Shown piece after piece: positions 37,762 through 47,168 of a stretch of 64,000 nucleotides of DNA. Each line of letters starts with the position of its first letter. Position 1 is the stretch's first letter. This DNA is from Saprospiraceae bacterium (GTDB lineage Bacteria > Bacteroidota > Bacteroidia > Chitinophagales > Saprospiraceae). The stretch covers positions 21,509 to 85,508 of the forward strand of contig JALHLK010000016.1 in the NCBI GenBank assembly GCA_022844565.1, written 5' to 3'. Both the position numbers and the translations under genes were made by a program. Under the pieces are notes generated by a model. That model worked only from the letters and a program-made list of their open reading frames with translations, was not told the origin of the DNA and did no database searches.

Positions 37762-38712
37762 CTACATTTTATTAGCTCTTCTCACCCATGTAATTAGTCC
37801 ATAACCCAATGCAATCGAAAATCCTATAATTATGAAAAAAGCATATTTATTCTTCGAAAAAGGAAGGTATTCTAAATTCATACCATAGAAACTAGCCACA
37901 ACTGTCGGAACCATCAATATAATTGTAATGATTGTCAAACGATTGATAAATAGATTCATATTGTTGGATACAATTGAAGCATATGCCTCCATTGTTCCCG
38001 ACAGGATGTTGGTATAAACATTTGACATCTCCAAAGCTTGAGAATTGTCAATAATGATATCCTCAAATAAGTCCGAATGCTCTTCTAAATTAGAAATTTT
38101 AAGCAGGTCAGTTCTTTTAATTTTCATTTTTAAAAGATCATTAGAACTAAGACTATTCACAAAATATACTAAGCTTTTTTCAATCCTTAATAAGTGTTTT
38201 AACTCTTCATTCCTACTTGAGTTATATAATTCTTGCTCAATCAAATTTCTTTTTAAATTTAACTTTTTGAGGCAATCTAAATATCTATATACCGTCTGTT
38301 CAAAGATTTGAATGACAAACATTTTTGAATCGTTTGGATCAAAGTTTTTAACTTTATTATCCATAAATTTTTCAAGTATTGGGTTTTCCTTTGGTGAAAT
38401 AGTGATGATTGTTTTGTCAATTAGTACAACACCTATAGGGCTCGTTATATAAATCGCCTCTCCTACTCTATCATCATCATTTAAAATTGGGGTATTTAAT
38501 AGGATAAAAATAGTTTCCTCATCTTTTTCATAACGCGAACGCTCCTCAATATCCAATGAATCTGTAAGAAAATCTAGTGGTATATCATATTCTTTAGCAA
38601 CTTCATCTAATTCGCTAGGGTCAAATGGTGGATACAAACAGACCCAACTAGCTTCTCTGTAAGATTCTAGCTCTACAAGTTTGTTATTTACCTTTTGAAA
38701 TCCATAAATCAT
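37762..38712 (-). CDS. CorA-family divalent-cation transporter, second paralog
   Basis: A 316-residue relative of CorA. The C-terminus has two membrane helices (about 255-275 and 290-308) and the signature YGMNLEYLP between them, and it ends with basic residues VRRANKM. The N-terminal half is shorter than in the 5285-6358 CorA and has little similarity to it; IYITSPIGVVLIDKTIITIS aligns with the usual cytoplasmic strand region. It converges with the nucleotidyltransferase gene, 6 bp apart. The ion carried is unknown. Confidence 0.87.
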   Translation of the reverse strand: MIYGFQKVNNKLVELESYREASWVCLYPPFDPSELDEVAKEYDIPLDFLTDSLDIEERSRYEKDEETIFILLNTPILNDDDRVGEAIYITSPIGVVLIDKTIITISPKENPILEKFMDNKVKNFDPNDSKMFVIQIFEQTVYRYLDCLKKLNLKRNLIEQELYNSSRNEELKHLLRIEKSLVYFVNSLSSNDLLKMKIKRTDLLKISNLEEHSDLFEDIIIDNSQALEMSNVYTNILSGTMEAYASIVSNNMNLFINRLTIITIILMVPTVVASFYGMNLEYLPFSKNKYAFFIIIGFSIALGYGLITWVRRANKM

Positions 38713-38870
38713 AAGTGCATTTCCATTAAAACCATAAAATTGTTCACAAAAGTAACGAAAATTAGGTTGAAAAAGACGAAAAAGTAAATTCTTTTAAATG
38801 GTTCGTATCTTTTTAGATGTCAAAAGCTATATATAAGAATATTACATTGATAATCTTTCAATAGTTATCA

Positions 38871-39035
38871 CTACCTTAATTCCTCAAGTTGTTTTTGAAT
38901 CTCCATTGCTTCTGCATATTTCTGGTCGGCTAAACTCCTATTTGATTTAGACAGATCAAAAGAATCTTTCATCAATGATTCATATTTCTCTTGTAATTTT
39001 TCCTTTTCAGATTTTTTTTTAAATAAACCAAACAT
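38871..39035 (-). CDS. Lacal_2735-type small protein
   Basis: A 54-residue charged protein starting MFGLFKKKSEKEKLQEKY and followed by a predicted helix ending KQLEELR. It matches the small Bacteroidota proteins called Lacal_2735 family, as I remember them; function unknown. An open frame extends 75 bp further upstream, but the MFGLFKKK start is the conserved one and is preceded by a purine-rich stretch on the minus strand. Length and charge are typical of the family. No operon partner is seen. Confidence 0.7.
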   Translation of the reverse strand: MFGLFKKKSEKEKLQEKYESLMKDSFDLSKSNRSLADQKYAEAMEIQKQLEELR

Positions 39036-39262
39036 AATTTCTTTTTTTTGTATTAACGAAAGTTCATTGAAAAGGTTTTTACAATTCTCCGTCAAAGGGA
39101 TCTGTAACATGTTAATTTCAAAAAAAAATAGGAAGTCAAATTAAAACCTCTTAATTTATCATTAATTATCACTTTCAAAGTATTCTAATCATAATAACTC
39201 ACTTTTTACAGTGCTAGGCAATAGAATACTTTGAAAGATCAAATCCTTAAATTAAATATGTG

Positions 39263-42115
39263 TTACTTTACTTTTAGCATTTTGCCATTATAAACATCAT
39301 TTCCAGCAATAATTTGATAAATAAATAATCCGTTAATCGATTTTAGATCATTTTGATTGATTGAAATCGTGTTTTTACCTTTTGAAAAAGTATTGGTTGT
39401 GGTATAAACTACCTTACCTTCTGAATCGTAGATGGTAAGTTTTCCATTTTCTACCTTTTTAGTACTTATAAATTCAATATCTGTCTGCTCTACCCATGGG
39501 TTTGGAGAATTACTAAGTGTTGCTAAATCCATATTGTTATTCAAAAATTTCAAACCTAGCGTACGTTCATTAAGGTCTTCTGATTCTATGATGATCGAAG
39601 AGAAAGATGAATTAGATAACGAAATAAAATCACTTAAAACCCCTGCTTCTTTTGCTTTAAATCTTAACATAACTACTTCATTATTAATCGGAAGTACAAT
39701 ATCATTAGTTGAGGCAACTAACATACGTATTTCGTTGTCCTTAGCAAAAACATTAATTGGCAAATTATTTATTAAATTACTTGAAAGATCAATAAAATCA
39801 AGATTTTGATAATTAAATGCTGCTTGTATACCGCTGAAAGGGCCTTCATTTTCTATCCGAATGGGTATTTCAATAATTTCACCTTTCTTAATCTTAATAT
39901 CTTCTACTAATAAATTAATTTGTGAAGATCTTTGGTCAACAACATATACTTCCTGATCAGTAGATCCGTCTAAATCTCCAACTTTAATGGCTATAAGCTC
40001 ATTGTCAAGAACTGTTTTCATCAACGGGCTATGCTGTATATATTTATTTATTGGCCAAATGGTATCAGCTAGAACCTGCTTTTTGTCCAAAAATCTCCAA
40101 CTATCTAAATCAGCCCCATCATTTGTCCCCATGATAATTTGCATTAACAACTTTACATCATCTACTTCTAGGATACCATCACCATTGATGTCAGCTGCCT
40201 CCAATTTACATGGAGATGTGATAGATTTAATATCAAGAACATGTTTTAAAATTTCTATCATGTCTGCTGTATTTACTCCCTCTAAAAATTCACCGTTTTT
40301 TGAAGCAGATATTTTATACTCAAAATTGATTGGCAACTTTTCAAACAAAAATGCTCCAGTAGTATCTGAGTTTGCAATAATTGGATATTCTGGCTGGGTG
40401 GACATTAACGTTACTTTAGCATCTGATACAAAAGCTCCTTTTTCATAAAATAAATTACCACCAATTGTAACGAAACTATCAACAATTGTAGGTGGTGGTG
40501 GCGGTGGTGGTGGAGGAGGTGGAGGAGGTGTGCAAGCATTTTGATTATCAACAAAACTTACTTTAACTGCACAAAAGTCACTGAACCATCGGTCATCCCA
40601 AACGGTCATTTTAATGTTGCTTTCTGGAAATGTGGATCCATCGCCCACTTTACAACCAAACACCTTACTGGATTGACCACCAACTAAAGTCGTATCAGGA
40701 CCTCTCGAATCAGGTTGTCCATTTGGCATAGTTGGTCTTTCTCTAATAGTAATTTGAGGAATCCATTGTTGAGCCAAGCCATTCGAATATTCATCTTGAG
40801 TAGAAACTACACCGTTACCTTTAAAAAAATGAACACTTTTTATTAAGGAAGACGAAGGTCTTTCATTTTCAAAAGTAAATAATAAATACTTAGCTCCGCA
40901 ATATCCTATACTTTTAAAGTCAAAATGTTTAGCCCACAACTCAACTTTACCATTTTTCATTACAGCGGTAGCTATATTAATACAAATGGGCGTTGGAACT
41001 TTAGGCCACACGACAATGGATGTATCACATTCCGTCACTGTTCCACACGCACTCGAGACAATATATTTTAATCCATGTGTGCCCGGAGGTAAGGCTCTAG
41101 TACCTGTGAGATATATTGTTGGAGAACCTCCGGATATAGTAGAGCTTCCTCCTATTCCTCCAACGGTATTATATTCCCTTGATGCAGCTGTATTAACAGA
41201 AAAGTTTGGATTATTTAAGTAAATTCGCACTCTCCAACTTAAGTCATTGCTTGTACCGCTGGTAGAAGTAGCTATCGGCTTTAATTCTGTTTCTCCCAAA
41301 CATTCATCATTTAAGAATTTCACTTTTGGAGCATCGCACTTGGTGATTTGAGGTGTATCCGTACCTTTGTATTTGTATACTGTTTCTCTGCAACTTCTGG
41401 TGTTGTTGCACCAATTCAAATGTTGAAAACTTACCACCCACTTTTTGCAAGCATCAGTGGCAGTGTATTGGGTAATTACAATTTTCCTGGCAAATACATT
41501 ACATCCGACGTTTTTATACCTATTATAATATCTTGGCTGTTCCCTAAGTCCTGGCTCTAATGGTCCATGATTAGGAGTATACCCATTATTTGTGATAGGA
41601 GTGTTTGTTGCTAAATTATTAATAAGGTTTGTTCCAGTAATTCCACATAAACCATTTTGGTCTAATCTTCTAGCCCTTACTGTATTATCTAATACGTCAT
41701 TTTCGGTAAGTGTAGAGCTTGCCCACAAATGTACGTCAATAGGCCACTCTAAAACTGGAGAAGAAGAAGAACCTACAAATGTTATAGACATAGAACAAGT
41801 AACATTTGGCTCGCCATTAATCCTAAAATGTCTAGTAAAAGTACCGATATTACAACTATTGACTGAACCAACATCTCTAAACTGGAGAGCATTTGTGTTA
41901 TACGGTCCAGAAATAGTAGGCAGCATATTTGAAGGAACATTTCCTAAAGCAGTCATCCAATCTGATGAAAAATTAAATTTGGTAATACCCGCATCCCAAT
42001 CACAATCAAAGGTCATACTTGGTTTACAAATTATTTTAGAGGCATAAACATTTTGAGTTAAAGACAAACTCAAGACTATGAAATAAGCAGTGTAAAATAG
42101 GAAATTGACTTTCAT
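39263..42115 (-). CDS. Large T9SS cargo protein with dockerin-like and cohesin-like regions
   Basis: A 950-residue exported protein. A signal peptide (MKVNFLFYTAYFIVLSLSLT...) leads into about 500 residues of Cys-containing beta-rich sequence. A run of about 13 prolines (encoded at 40490-40535) follows, then a Cna-B or carboxypeptidase-regulatory-like domain. Next is a dockerin-like EF-hand repeat (ADINGDGILEVDDVKLLMQI), then a cohesin-like region (IKIKKGEIIEIPIRIENEG ... EVVMLRFKAKEAG). The end is a type A T9SS sorting domain (NSPNPWVEQTDIEF ... GLFIYQIIAGNDVYNGKMLKVK). It is likely secreted and attached to the surface. The domain calls are by motif. Confidence 0.8.
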   Translation of the reverse strand: MKVNFLFYTAYFIVLSLSLTQNVYASKIICKPSMTFDCDWDAGITKFNFSSDWMTALGNVPSNMLPTISGPYNTNALQFRDVGSVNSCNIGTFTRHFRINGEPNVTCSMSITFVGSSSSPVLEWPIDVHLWASSTLTENDVLDNTVRARRLDQNGLCGITGTNLINNLATNTPITNNGYTPNHGPLEPGLREQPRYYNRYKNVGCNVFARKIVITQYTATDACKKWVVSFQHLNWCNNTRSCRETVYKYKGTDTPQITKCDAPKVKFLNDECLGETELKPIATSTSGTSNDLSWRVRIYLNNPNFSVNTAASREYNTVGGIGGSSTISGGSPTIYLTGTRALPPGTHGLKYIVSSACGTVTECDTSIVVWPKVPTPICINIATAVMKNGKVELWAKHFDFKSIGYCGAKYLLFTFENERPSSSLIKSVHFFKGNGVVSTQDEYSNGLAQQWIPQITIRERPTMPNGQPDSRGPDTTLVGGQSSKVFGCKVGDGSTFPESNIKMTVWDDRWFSDFCAVKVSFVDNQNACTPPPPPPPPPPPPPTIVDSFVTIGGNLFYEKGAFVSDAKVTLMSTQPEYPIIANSDTTGAFLFEKLPINFEYKISASKNGEFLEGVNTADMIEILKHVLDIKSITSPCKLEAADINGDGILEVDDVKLLMQIIMGTNDGADLDSWRFLDKKQVLADTIWPINKYIQHSPLMKTVLDNELIAIKVGDLDGSTDQEVYVVDQRSSQINLLVEDIKIKKGEIIEIPIRIENEGPFSGIQAAFNYQNLDFIDLSSNLINNLPINVFAKDNEIRMLVASTNDIVLPINNEVVMLRFKAKEAGVLSDFISLSNSSFSSIIIESEDLNERTLGLKFLNNNMDLATLSNSPNPWVEQTDIEFISTKKVENGKLTIYDSEGKVVYTTTNTFSKGKNTISINQNDLKSINGLFIYQIIAGNDVYNGKMLKVK

Positions 42116-42448
42116 TTTATTTTCGTTTTAAGTGAGTACGACTGTTTTCAGAGCTGCTAAAATAAGCAACATTATGAATACGCACCTACAACATCCAAAT
42201 ATTTTTTATATATTTTAAATCATAATAACATTATTTAGTGGTAAACCATTAAAGGAGTAATCAAAAACTACATTTATTTTTGCTAATATTAAGATGTAGA
42301 TAAGAAAATAAATTTAAAACATGATTAATTATTCTATAAAGATGAAAAATATTAATGAATTATGAATAATTTGGCAAAATATTTTTAAATTTAATAATAT
42401 AATTATACCTTTGCGGCTCGAATTTTAAAACAAAAAAATTTTATAACA
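42116..42448. other. AT-rich intergenic region upstream of rplU
   Basis: 333 bp between two divergent genes. No coding frame is seen. The only recognisable signal is a -7 element at 42406-42413. The rest is A/T-rich sequence with no repeat longer than chance. Confidence 0.5.
42406..42413 (+). promoter_or_regulatory. -7 promoter element upstream of rplU
   Basis: TACCTTTG fits the Bacteroidota -7 consensus, 35 bp before the rplU ATG, leaving room for a short leader. No TTTG at the usual -33 distance. Confidence 0.5.
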
Positions 42449-42760
42449 ATGATCGCAATCGTTACTATAGCTGGTCAACAATTTAAAGTGTCTGAAGGTC
42501 AAGAGATCTTTGTCCACCAGCTAGAAGCAGAACAAGGTGATGCAATAAAATTTGATCAAGTTAATGTCCTGATCAATGGTGCATCAACAACGGTAGGCAT
42601 GCCGGTTGTAAGTGGAGCTACAGTCTCTGCTACAGTATTAGGTAACCAAAAAGGTGACAAAGTCATCGTCTTCAAGAAGAAAAGAAGAAAAGGTTATGTA
42701 AAAAAGAATGGCCACAGACAATCATTCACCAAGATTAAGATAGATAGTATATCTGCTTAG
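42449..42760 (+). CDS. rplU: 50S ribosomal protein L21
   Basis: A 103-residue ribosomal protein, normal length. It opens MIAIVTIAGQQFKVSEGQEIF, the L21 start with its hydrophobic strand, and ends with the basic KVIVFKKKRRKGYVKKNGHRQSFTKIKI segment (read as VIVFKKKRRKGYVKK and NGHRQSFTKIKI) that binds 23S rRNA. L27 follows 36 bp later, the usual rplU-rpmA order. A promoter -7 element lies just upstream and a terminator follows rpmA, so the two form one transcription unit. Confidence 0.97.
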   Translation: MIAIVTIAGQQFKVSEGQEIFVHQLEAEQGDAIKFDQVNVLINGASTTVGMPVVSGATVSATVLGNQKGDKVIVFKKKRRKGYVKKNGHRQSFTKIKIDSISA

Positions 42761-42796
42761 TCAAAATTTTATTATTTAACTTAAAAAAGAAAAACA

Positions 42797-43159
42797 ATGG
42801 CTCATAAGAAAGGTGTCGGTAGTTCGGATAACGGACGTGATAGTAAAAGTAAAAGACTTGGTGTAAAACTATTCGGTGGTCAACTTGCAATTGCTGGAAA
42901 CATCATAGTAAGACAAAGAGGTACAAGATTTCATCCAGGAACTAACGTTGGAATGGGTAAAGATTTTACCTTACATGCACTTATTGATGGTACGGTAGTA
43001 TACAAAAAGTCTAAGAAAGATAGAACCTTTATTTCAATTGTTCCTTCAGTAGAAGAAAAAGTAGACGCTACTGCAAAAGTTGAAGCTCCAGTTAAGGCTA
43101 CAGCAAAAGTAGTTGCTCCTGTTGTTGCAGCTATAACAGGTTCAAGCGAAGAAGAATAA
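42797..43159 (+). CDS. rpmA: 50S ribosomal protein L27 with C-terminal extension
   Basis: A 120-residue protein; residues 1-85 are a normal L27 with [38 protein letters not shown] and [21 protein letters not shown]. It starts directly MAHKKG, with no N-terminal leader. About 35 residues follow the usual end: an Ala/Val/Lys-rich, low-complexity tail ([20 protein letters not shown]) closing SSEEE. Such tails occur in some Bacteroidota L27 sequences. L27's N-terminus reaches the peptidyl transferase centre; the tail's role is unknown. Confidence 0.96.
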   Translation: MAHKKGVGSSDNGRDSKSKRLGVKLFGGQLAIAGNIIVRQRGTRFHPGTNVGMGKDFTLHALIDGTVVYKKSKKDRTFISIVPSVEEKVDATAKVEAPVKATAKVVAPVVAAITGSSEEE

Positions 43160-43194
43160 TTATTGCAATTAATCAATTTGCAAAACATAAAGAA

Positions 43195-43225
43195 AGCTCT
43201 CAATGCAAAATTGAGGGCTTTTTTT
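43195..43225 (+). terminator. Intrinsic terminator after rpmA
   Basis: Arms AGCTCTCAAT (43195-43204) and ATTGAGGGCT (43210-43219) form a 10-bp stem with one G-T pair and a 5-base loop, followed by a run of T to 43225. Confidence 0.85.
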
Positions 43226-43676
43226 AATTAATTTGTTGAGTTTTATAAAGTAATACAACATCATTCTATGTAAATCATGTTACAAATTAGAAAACTGTTT
43301 AATGATTAATAGCTTCTTTTAAGTGATTGTAGTCTTTAAAAGCCTTTACATTAAACAAAGTATGTTGAAAACTAATTTAACAATAACTTAATATAAATTC
43401 ACATCAACATGCATTATGATAAATTTTAATCTATATTTATGATTTAATCAATAAAGTGTGAAAGAGGAGTTACTTAAAGTATTTATACTTAAATTTACCC
43501 TAAAGAATAAAGGCACTATAGATAATTAGTTTTGAACATATTAACTATAGTGTCGAAAAAGAAGTGTTGAAAATATTTAAAGTGATTTATAAATTCTACT
43601 ATAAGATAAGTATTTTTAATATCACTTCAAAAAACAAATTTTTAAATACATTGTTAAAAATGAAATTTATAATAGT
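43226..43676. other. AT-rich intergenic region upstream of acyl-CoA dehydrogenase gene
   Basis: 451 bp without a gene. An inverted repeat CACTATAG (43514-43521) and CTATAGTG (43545-43552) is the only notable structure. Its 23-base spacer and lack of a T tract make an intrinsic terminator on the plus strand unlikely. It might be an operator. Confidence 0.35.
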
Positions 43677-44819
43677 ATGATAGCAGAGACAATAGAAAAC
43701 TTGCAGATGATCGAAGAATCAGCTAAAAACTTTGCACAATCTCGCATTCTCCCACACGTAATGGAATGGGATGAAAGTCAGTATTTTCCGAGAGCTTTGT
43801 TCAAAGAGATGGGAGATTATGGATTCATGGGTGTACTTGTGCCTGAAATGTATGGGGGCTCAGGTCTTGGATATCAGGAATATATTACTATTATTACAGA
43901 AATAGCAAAAGTTTGTGGTTCGATTGGGTTGTCGGTTGCAGCTCACAATTCACTTTGCACCAACCATATTCTTACTTTTGGCAACGAAGAGCAAAAGCTG
44001 AAATATCTCCCAAAATTAGCTTCAGGTGAAAATATCGGAGCTTGGGGATTAACCGAGGCAAACACAGGGAGTGATGCCATGCGTATGAAAACTGTAGCAA
44101 TCAAAGATGGTGATCATTATATAATAAATGGTACAAAAAATTGGATAACACATGGACTTTCAGGTGAAGTTGCAGTAATTTTAGTACGCACGGGAGATTT
44201 ACTGGATAGTAACGGAATATCAGCATTCATTATAGAGCGAAATACTCCAGGTTTTTCTGGAGGAAAAAAGGAAAATAAGTTAGGAATGAGGGCTTCTGAG
44301 ACTTCTGAGATTATATTTGATAACTGTAGGATTCACAAAAGCCAACTTTTAGGTCAAGAAGGTGAAGGATTTAAGCAAGCAATGAAAATACTCGACGGAG
44401 GAAGGATTAGCATCGCTGCCTTATCATTAGGCATAGCAAAGGGTGCATACGAAGCTTCTGTAAAGTATAGCAAAGAACGAGAACAATTTGGTAAACCTAT
44501 TAGCAGTTACCAAGCAATTGCGTTTAAATTAGCAGATATGGCCACTAAAATTCAAGCAGCCGAATTATTAACCCGAAATGCGGGGAGTTTAAAAGACAAA
44601 CATTTGCCGGTAACTACGCAATCGGCAATGGCAAAATATTATGCATCTGAAATCAGTGTTGAAATTGCAACTGATGCTATCCAGATTTTCGGTGCTTATG
44701 GATATACAAAAGATTACCCAGTAGAGAAATTTTTTAGAGACTCTAAACTTTGTACTATTGGGGAAGGCACAAGTGAAATTCAGAAATTAGTGATTAGTAG
44801 GAATATCTTAAAAGATTAG
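43677..44819 (+). CDS. Acyl-CoA dehydrogenase
   Basis: A 380-residue FAD flavoenzyme that introduces the alpha-beta double bond in acyl-CoA. The N-terminal helical domain is followed by GAWGLTEANTGSDAMRMKT, the FAD/substrate motif, then the middle beta domain and the C-terminal helical domain with QIFGAYGYTKDYPVEKFFRDSK (read as QIFGAYGYTKDYP and VEKFFRDSK). The catalytic base is the first Glu of IGEGTSEIQ. The length fits short-chain or branched-chain subclasses, but chain length cannot be decided from sequence. No beta-oxidation genes adjoin it. Confidence 0.92.
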   Translation: MIAETIENLQMIEESAKNFAQSRILPHVMEWDESQYFPRALFKEMGDYGFMGVLVPEMYGGSGLGYQEYITIITEIAKVCGSIGLSVAAHNSLCTNHILTFGNEEQKLKYLPKLASGENIGAWGLTEANTGSDAMRMKTVAIKDGDHYIINGTKNWITHGLSGEVAVILVRTGDLLDSNGISAFIIERNTPGFSGGKKENKLGMRASETSEIIFDNCRIHKSQLLGQEGEGFKQAMKILDGGRISIAALSLGIAKGAYEASVKYSKEREQFGKPISSYQAIAFKLADMATKIQAAELLTRNAGSLKDKHLPVTTQSAMAKYYASEISVEIATDAIQIFGAYGYTKDYPVEKFFRDSKLCTIGEGTSEIQKLVISRNILKD

Positions 44820-44842
44820 AATTTTATTGAACTGATCTCATT

Positions 44843-45427
44843 TTATAAACTGTTCAAAAAAGCTATCATTTTTTTCACTGCTATACCCCTATGAGAAATT
44901 GTATTTTTTACCGATGATGGTAATTCAGCGAATGATTCTTCATACCCATCAGGTATAAATATTGGGTCGTAACCAAAACCGTTATAACCTCTAATTTCCT
45001 CTGCTATTTTTCCTCTTACAATACCTTCGAACGTATATTTTTCATTATTGAAGATTAGTGCAATAATGGTCCGAAACTGAGCACTTCTATTACTTTGTCC
45101 CTCCAACAAATCTAAAACTTTCTTAATATTGTCAAAATCAGAACGGTGATCACCTGCAAATCTGGCTGTATTTACTCCAGGTATACCTTCTAAAAAATCA
45201 ATTTCCAGTCCAGTGTCTTCACCAAATATATTGGTCTTTAACAATTGATATAACGTATCAGTTTTAATCCATGCATTTTCTTCTAATGTTTGTCCGTTTT
45301 CTTCGATATCATCATTAAAACCAGCCTCTTCCATTGTTATTAAAGAATAAGAAGGATCGAGCATTTCACGAATTTCTTTTACTTTATGAATACTTTTGGT
45401 AGCCATTACTAGATTAATCTTATTCAT
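44843..45427 (-). CDS. rdgB: RdgB/HAM1-type non-canonical purine NTP pyrophosphatase
   Basis: A 194-residue house-cleaning enzyme that hydrolyses ITP, dITP and XTP so they do not enter nucleic acids. Visible are MATKSIHKVKEIREML at the N-terminus, GEDTGLEIDFLEGIPGVNTARFAG, EGIVRGKIAEEIRGYNGFGYDPIF (read in halves) and the C-terminal TISHRGIAVKK, all family motifs. The ATG at 45427 is used because its first bases overlap the stop of the preceding gene in an ATGAATAA arrangement, which suggests translational coupling; a longer frame from 45442 is less likely. Confidence 0.92.
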   Translation of the reverse strand: MNKINLVMATKSIHKVKEIREMLDPSYSLITMEEAGFNDDIEENGQTLEENAWIKTDTLYQLLKTNIFGEDTGLEIDFLEGIPGVNTARFAGDHRSDFDNIKKVLDLLEGQSNRSAQFRTIIALIFNNEKYTFEGIVRGKIAEEIRGYNGFGYDPIFIPDGYEESFAELPSSVKNTISHRGIAVKKMIAFLNSL

Positions 45428-47048
45428 TTTTTGCAAGACCATTTAAATTTAAGATATTCAGTCCATTATTTTTAAAACCCTTTACTTTATTATTTAGAAA
45501 AATGGAAGATTCGTCATAGAATAAAAAGATCAGTGGTGCTTCTTCGATCACAATTCTTTCCATTTGCTGATATAGTTCAAATCTCTCCTGTTCATCAACA
45601 GTTCTTATAGATTTTTCATACAATCTATCAAAGTTATCATTCTTAAAGCGTGTATAATTAGGTGGTGCAGGATTTTTAGAGTAAAAAACACATAAGTAAC
45701 TTTCTGCATCTGGATAATCTGCTATCCAACTTGCTCTAAATAATTGAAGTTTTGAATTACGCATTCCATCTCTTAGTATACCTGTGTCCATTAGCTCAAT
45801 TGTTGTATTGATTCCTACCCTTTCCCATTCCTTGGCAACAAATGTTGCTAGGTCTAGATAGTCGGCATTTGTGTGAATTTTGATCGGGGGTAATTTATTT
45901 AGATTTGGAATACCAGATTTGACTAATAATGCCTTAGCCTTTTCAATATTGTAAGAATAACCCACTACAGTAGAATCATTGAACGAAGGAAGTCCTTTTG
46001 GGGTAAATCCAGAGTTAGCTGGTTGGCCCACACCATTTCTAAGGCTTTGAAGCAACAAATTTCTGTCAATTGCATAGTTTAGAGCCTGTCGAAAATATTT
46101 ATTTTTTAATCCAGGATGTGATTGAGCTAACTCCTGATTTATTCCAATATATTCTGTATTAAGATAAGGTGATCGGTAGTAATTAATTTTGGAAGACTTA
46201 TCATCTTTTAGTTTTCCGTCTCGATCCAAAAACTCATTAATGTATGACGATTCTAGTCCAGAAATCATATCTATATTACCGTTCAATAATTCTAGGGCAG
46301 CTATTTGTTTGTCTGGAATTAATGTGGTCTTAATAAATTCAGGAGCCCCATCAGCAAAGTACTTTTGATCATAATATTTTTCATTCTTTATCAAAAAAAC
46401 AGCCTGATTATCTAACCAACGCTTGAATTTATAAGGCCCTGACCCTATAGGATTTGCTCTAAAATTTGATCCATAAAATTCTACAGCTTCACGAGGAACA
46501 ACACTACAATACTGCATGGTTAATAATTGAAGTGTGGGTAAAAATGGGGCTTTGAGTTTCAATAGAAAGGTTGTATCATTTACAGCTTTAAACCCAGAAA
46601 CACCATCTACTTTATCTGAAAACAACCATGAGCCTGGGGATGCCAATGTAGTATCTACTAATCTATTTAAGCTATATTCTACATCGTAAGCCGTTAATTT
46701 TCGTGTTTTATTTTCAGTTTTAAAACATTCATTTTCATGAAAATAAACATCATTTCTTAAATTAAAAGTATAAATCAATCCATCCTCTGAAATTTGCCAC
46801 GATTTAGCAAGACCAGGAGTTAAAACCAATGCATTATCTAATTTTATAAGGGTATTAAAGACATGATTAACTACCCACATATTATTGTGACTTTTAGCAA
46901 AAGCTGGGTCAAGGGAGGTGATGTTAGCAGGCTGATTATAGATAAAAACTTTACTCCTATCAATAGTATTATCCTTTTCTTTACATCCAATTTGAAGGAT
47001 AAAGTAAAGGATTATTACAACTATTTTTAAACCAAATTTTTCTTTCAC
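45420..47048 (-). CDS. Peptide ABC-type substrate-binding lipoprotein (SBP family 5)
   Basis: A 542-residue extracytoplasmic solute-binding protein of the DppA/OppA type. A lipobox gives Cys22 (LQIGC). The two lobes are recognisable: SLDPAFAKSHNNMWVVNHVF and the family signature PGLAKSWQISEDGLIYTFNLR, then YAIDRNLLLQSL and the late YQQMERIVIEEAPLIFLFYDES. Peptides or nickel-like complexes are typical ligands. The permease and ATPase genes are not adjacent. It starts with GTG at 47048 and its stop overlaps the rdgB start. Confidence 0.88.
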   Translation of the reverse strand: MKEKFGLKIVVIILYFILQIGCKEKDNTIDRSKVFIYNQPANITSLDPAFAKSHNNMWVVNHVFNTLIKLDNALVLTPGLAKSWQISEDGLIYTFNLRNDVYFHENECFKTENKTRKLTAYDVEYSLNRLVDTTLASPGSWLFSDKVDGVSGFKAVNDTTFLLKLKAPFLPTLQLLTMQYCSVVPREAVEFYGSNFRANPIGSGPYKFKRWLDNQAVFLIKNEKYYDQKYFADGAPEFIKTTLIPDKQIAALELLNGNIDMISGLESSYINEFLDRDGKLKDDKSSKINYYRSPYLNTEYIGINQELAQSHPGLKNKYFRQALNYAIDRNLLLQSLRNGVGQPANSGFTPKGLPSFNDSTVVGYSYNIEKAKALLVKSGIPNLNKLPPIKIHTNADYLDLATFVAKEWERVGINTTIELMDTGILRDGMRNSKLQLFRASWIADYPDAESYLCVFYSKNPAPPNYTRFKNDNFDRLYEKSIRTVDEQERFELYQQMERIVIEEAPLIFLFYDESSIFLNNKVKGFKNNGLNILNLNGLAKNE

Positions 47049-47076
47049 GAAAGTGATTTCTATTTAAACATTACAG

Positions 47077-47084
47077 CAAAGTTA
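47077..47084 (-). promoter_or_regulatory. -7 promoter element upstream of the SBP gene
   Basis: Minus-strand TAACTTTG fits TAnnTTTG, 28 bp before the GTG start. No clear -33 box. Confidence 0.4.
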
Positions 47085-47168
47085 AGTAAAAATGGGGATA
47101 GCTTTGTTTATCAAATATTTAAAATGTTACAAATTCTAAAGATCAATCATACCCTAACCTAAAAATAG

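Noticed and set aside
40484..40535. GGTGGTGG-rich micro- or minisatellite
   Set aside because: It is the codon run for the proline linker of the T9SS protein, read on the other strand.
43514..43552. Intrinsic terminator CACTATAG/CTATAGTG
   Set aside because: The 23-base spacer and lack of a T tract make this weak; it is left as an inverted repeat of unknown role.
44843..45442. RdgB start at 45442
   Set aside because: A start at 45427 overlaps the upstream stop in a typical ATGAATAA junction and gives the conserved N-terminus.
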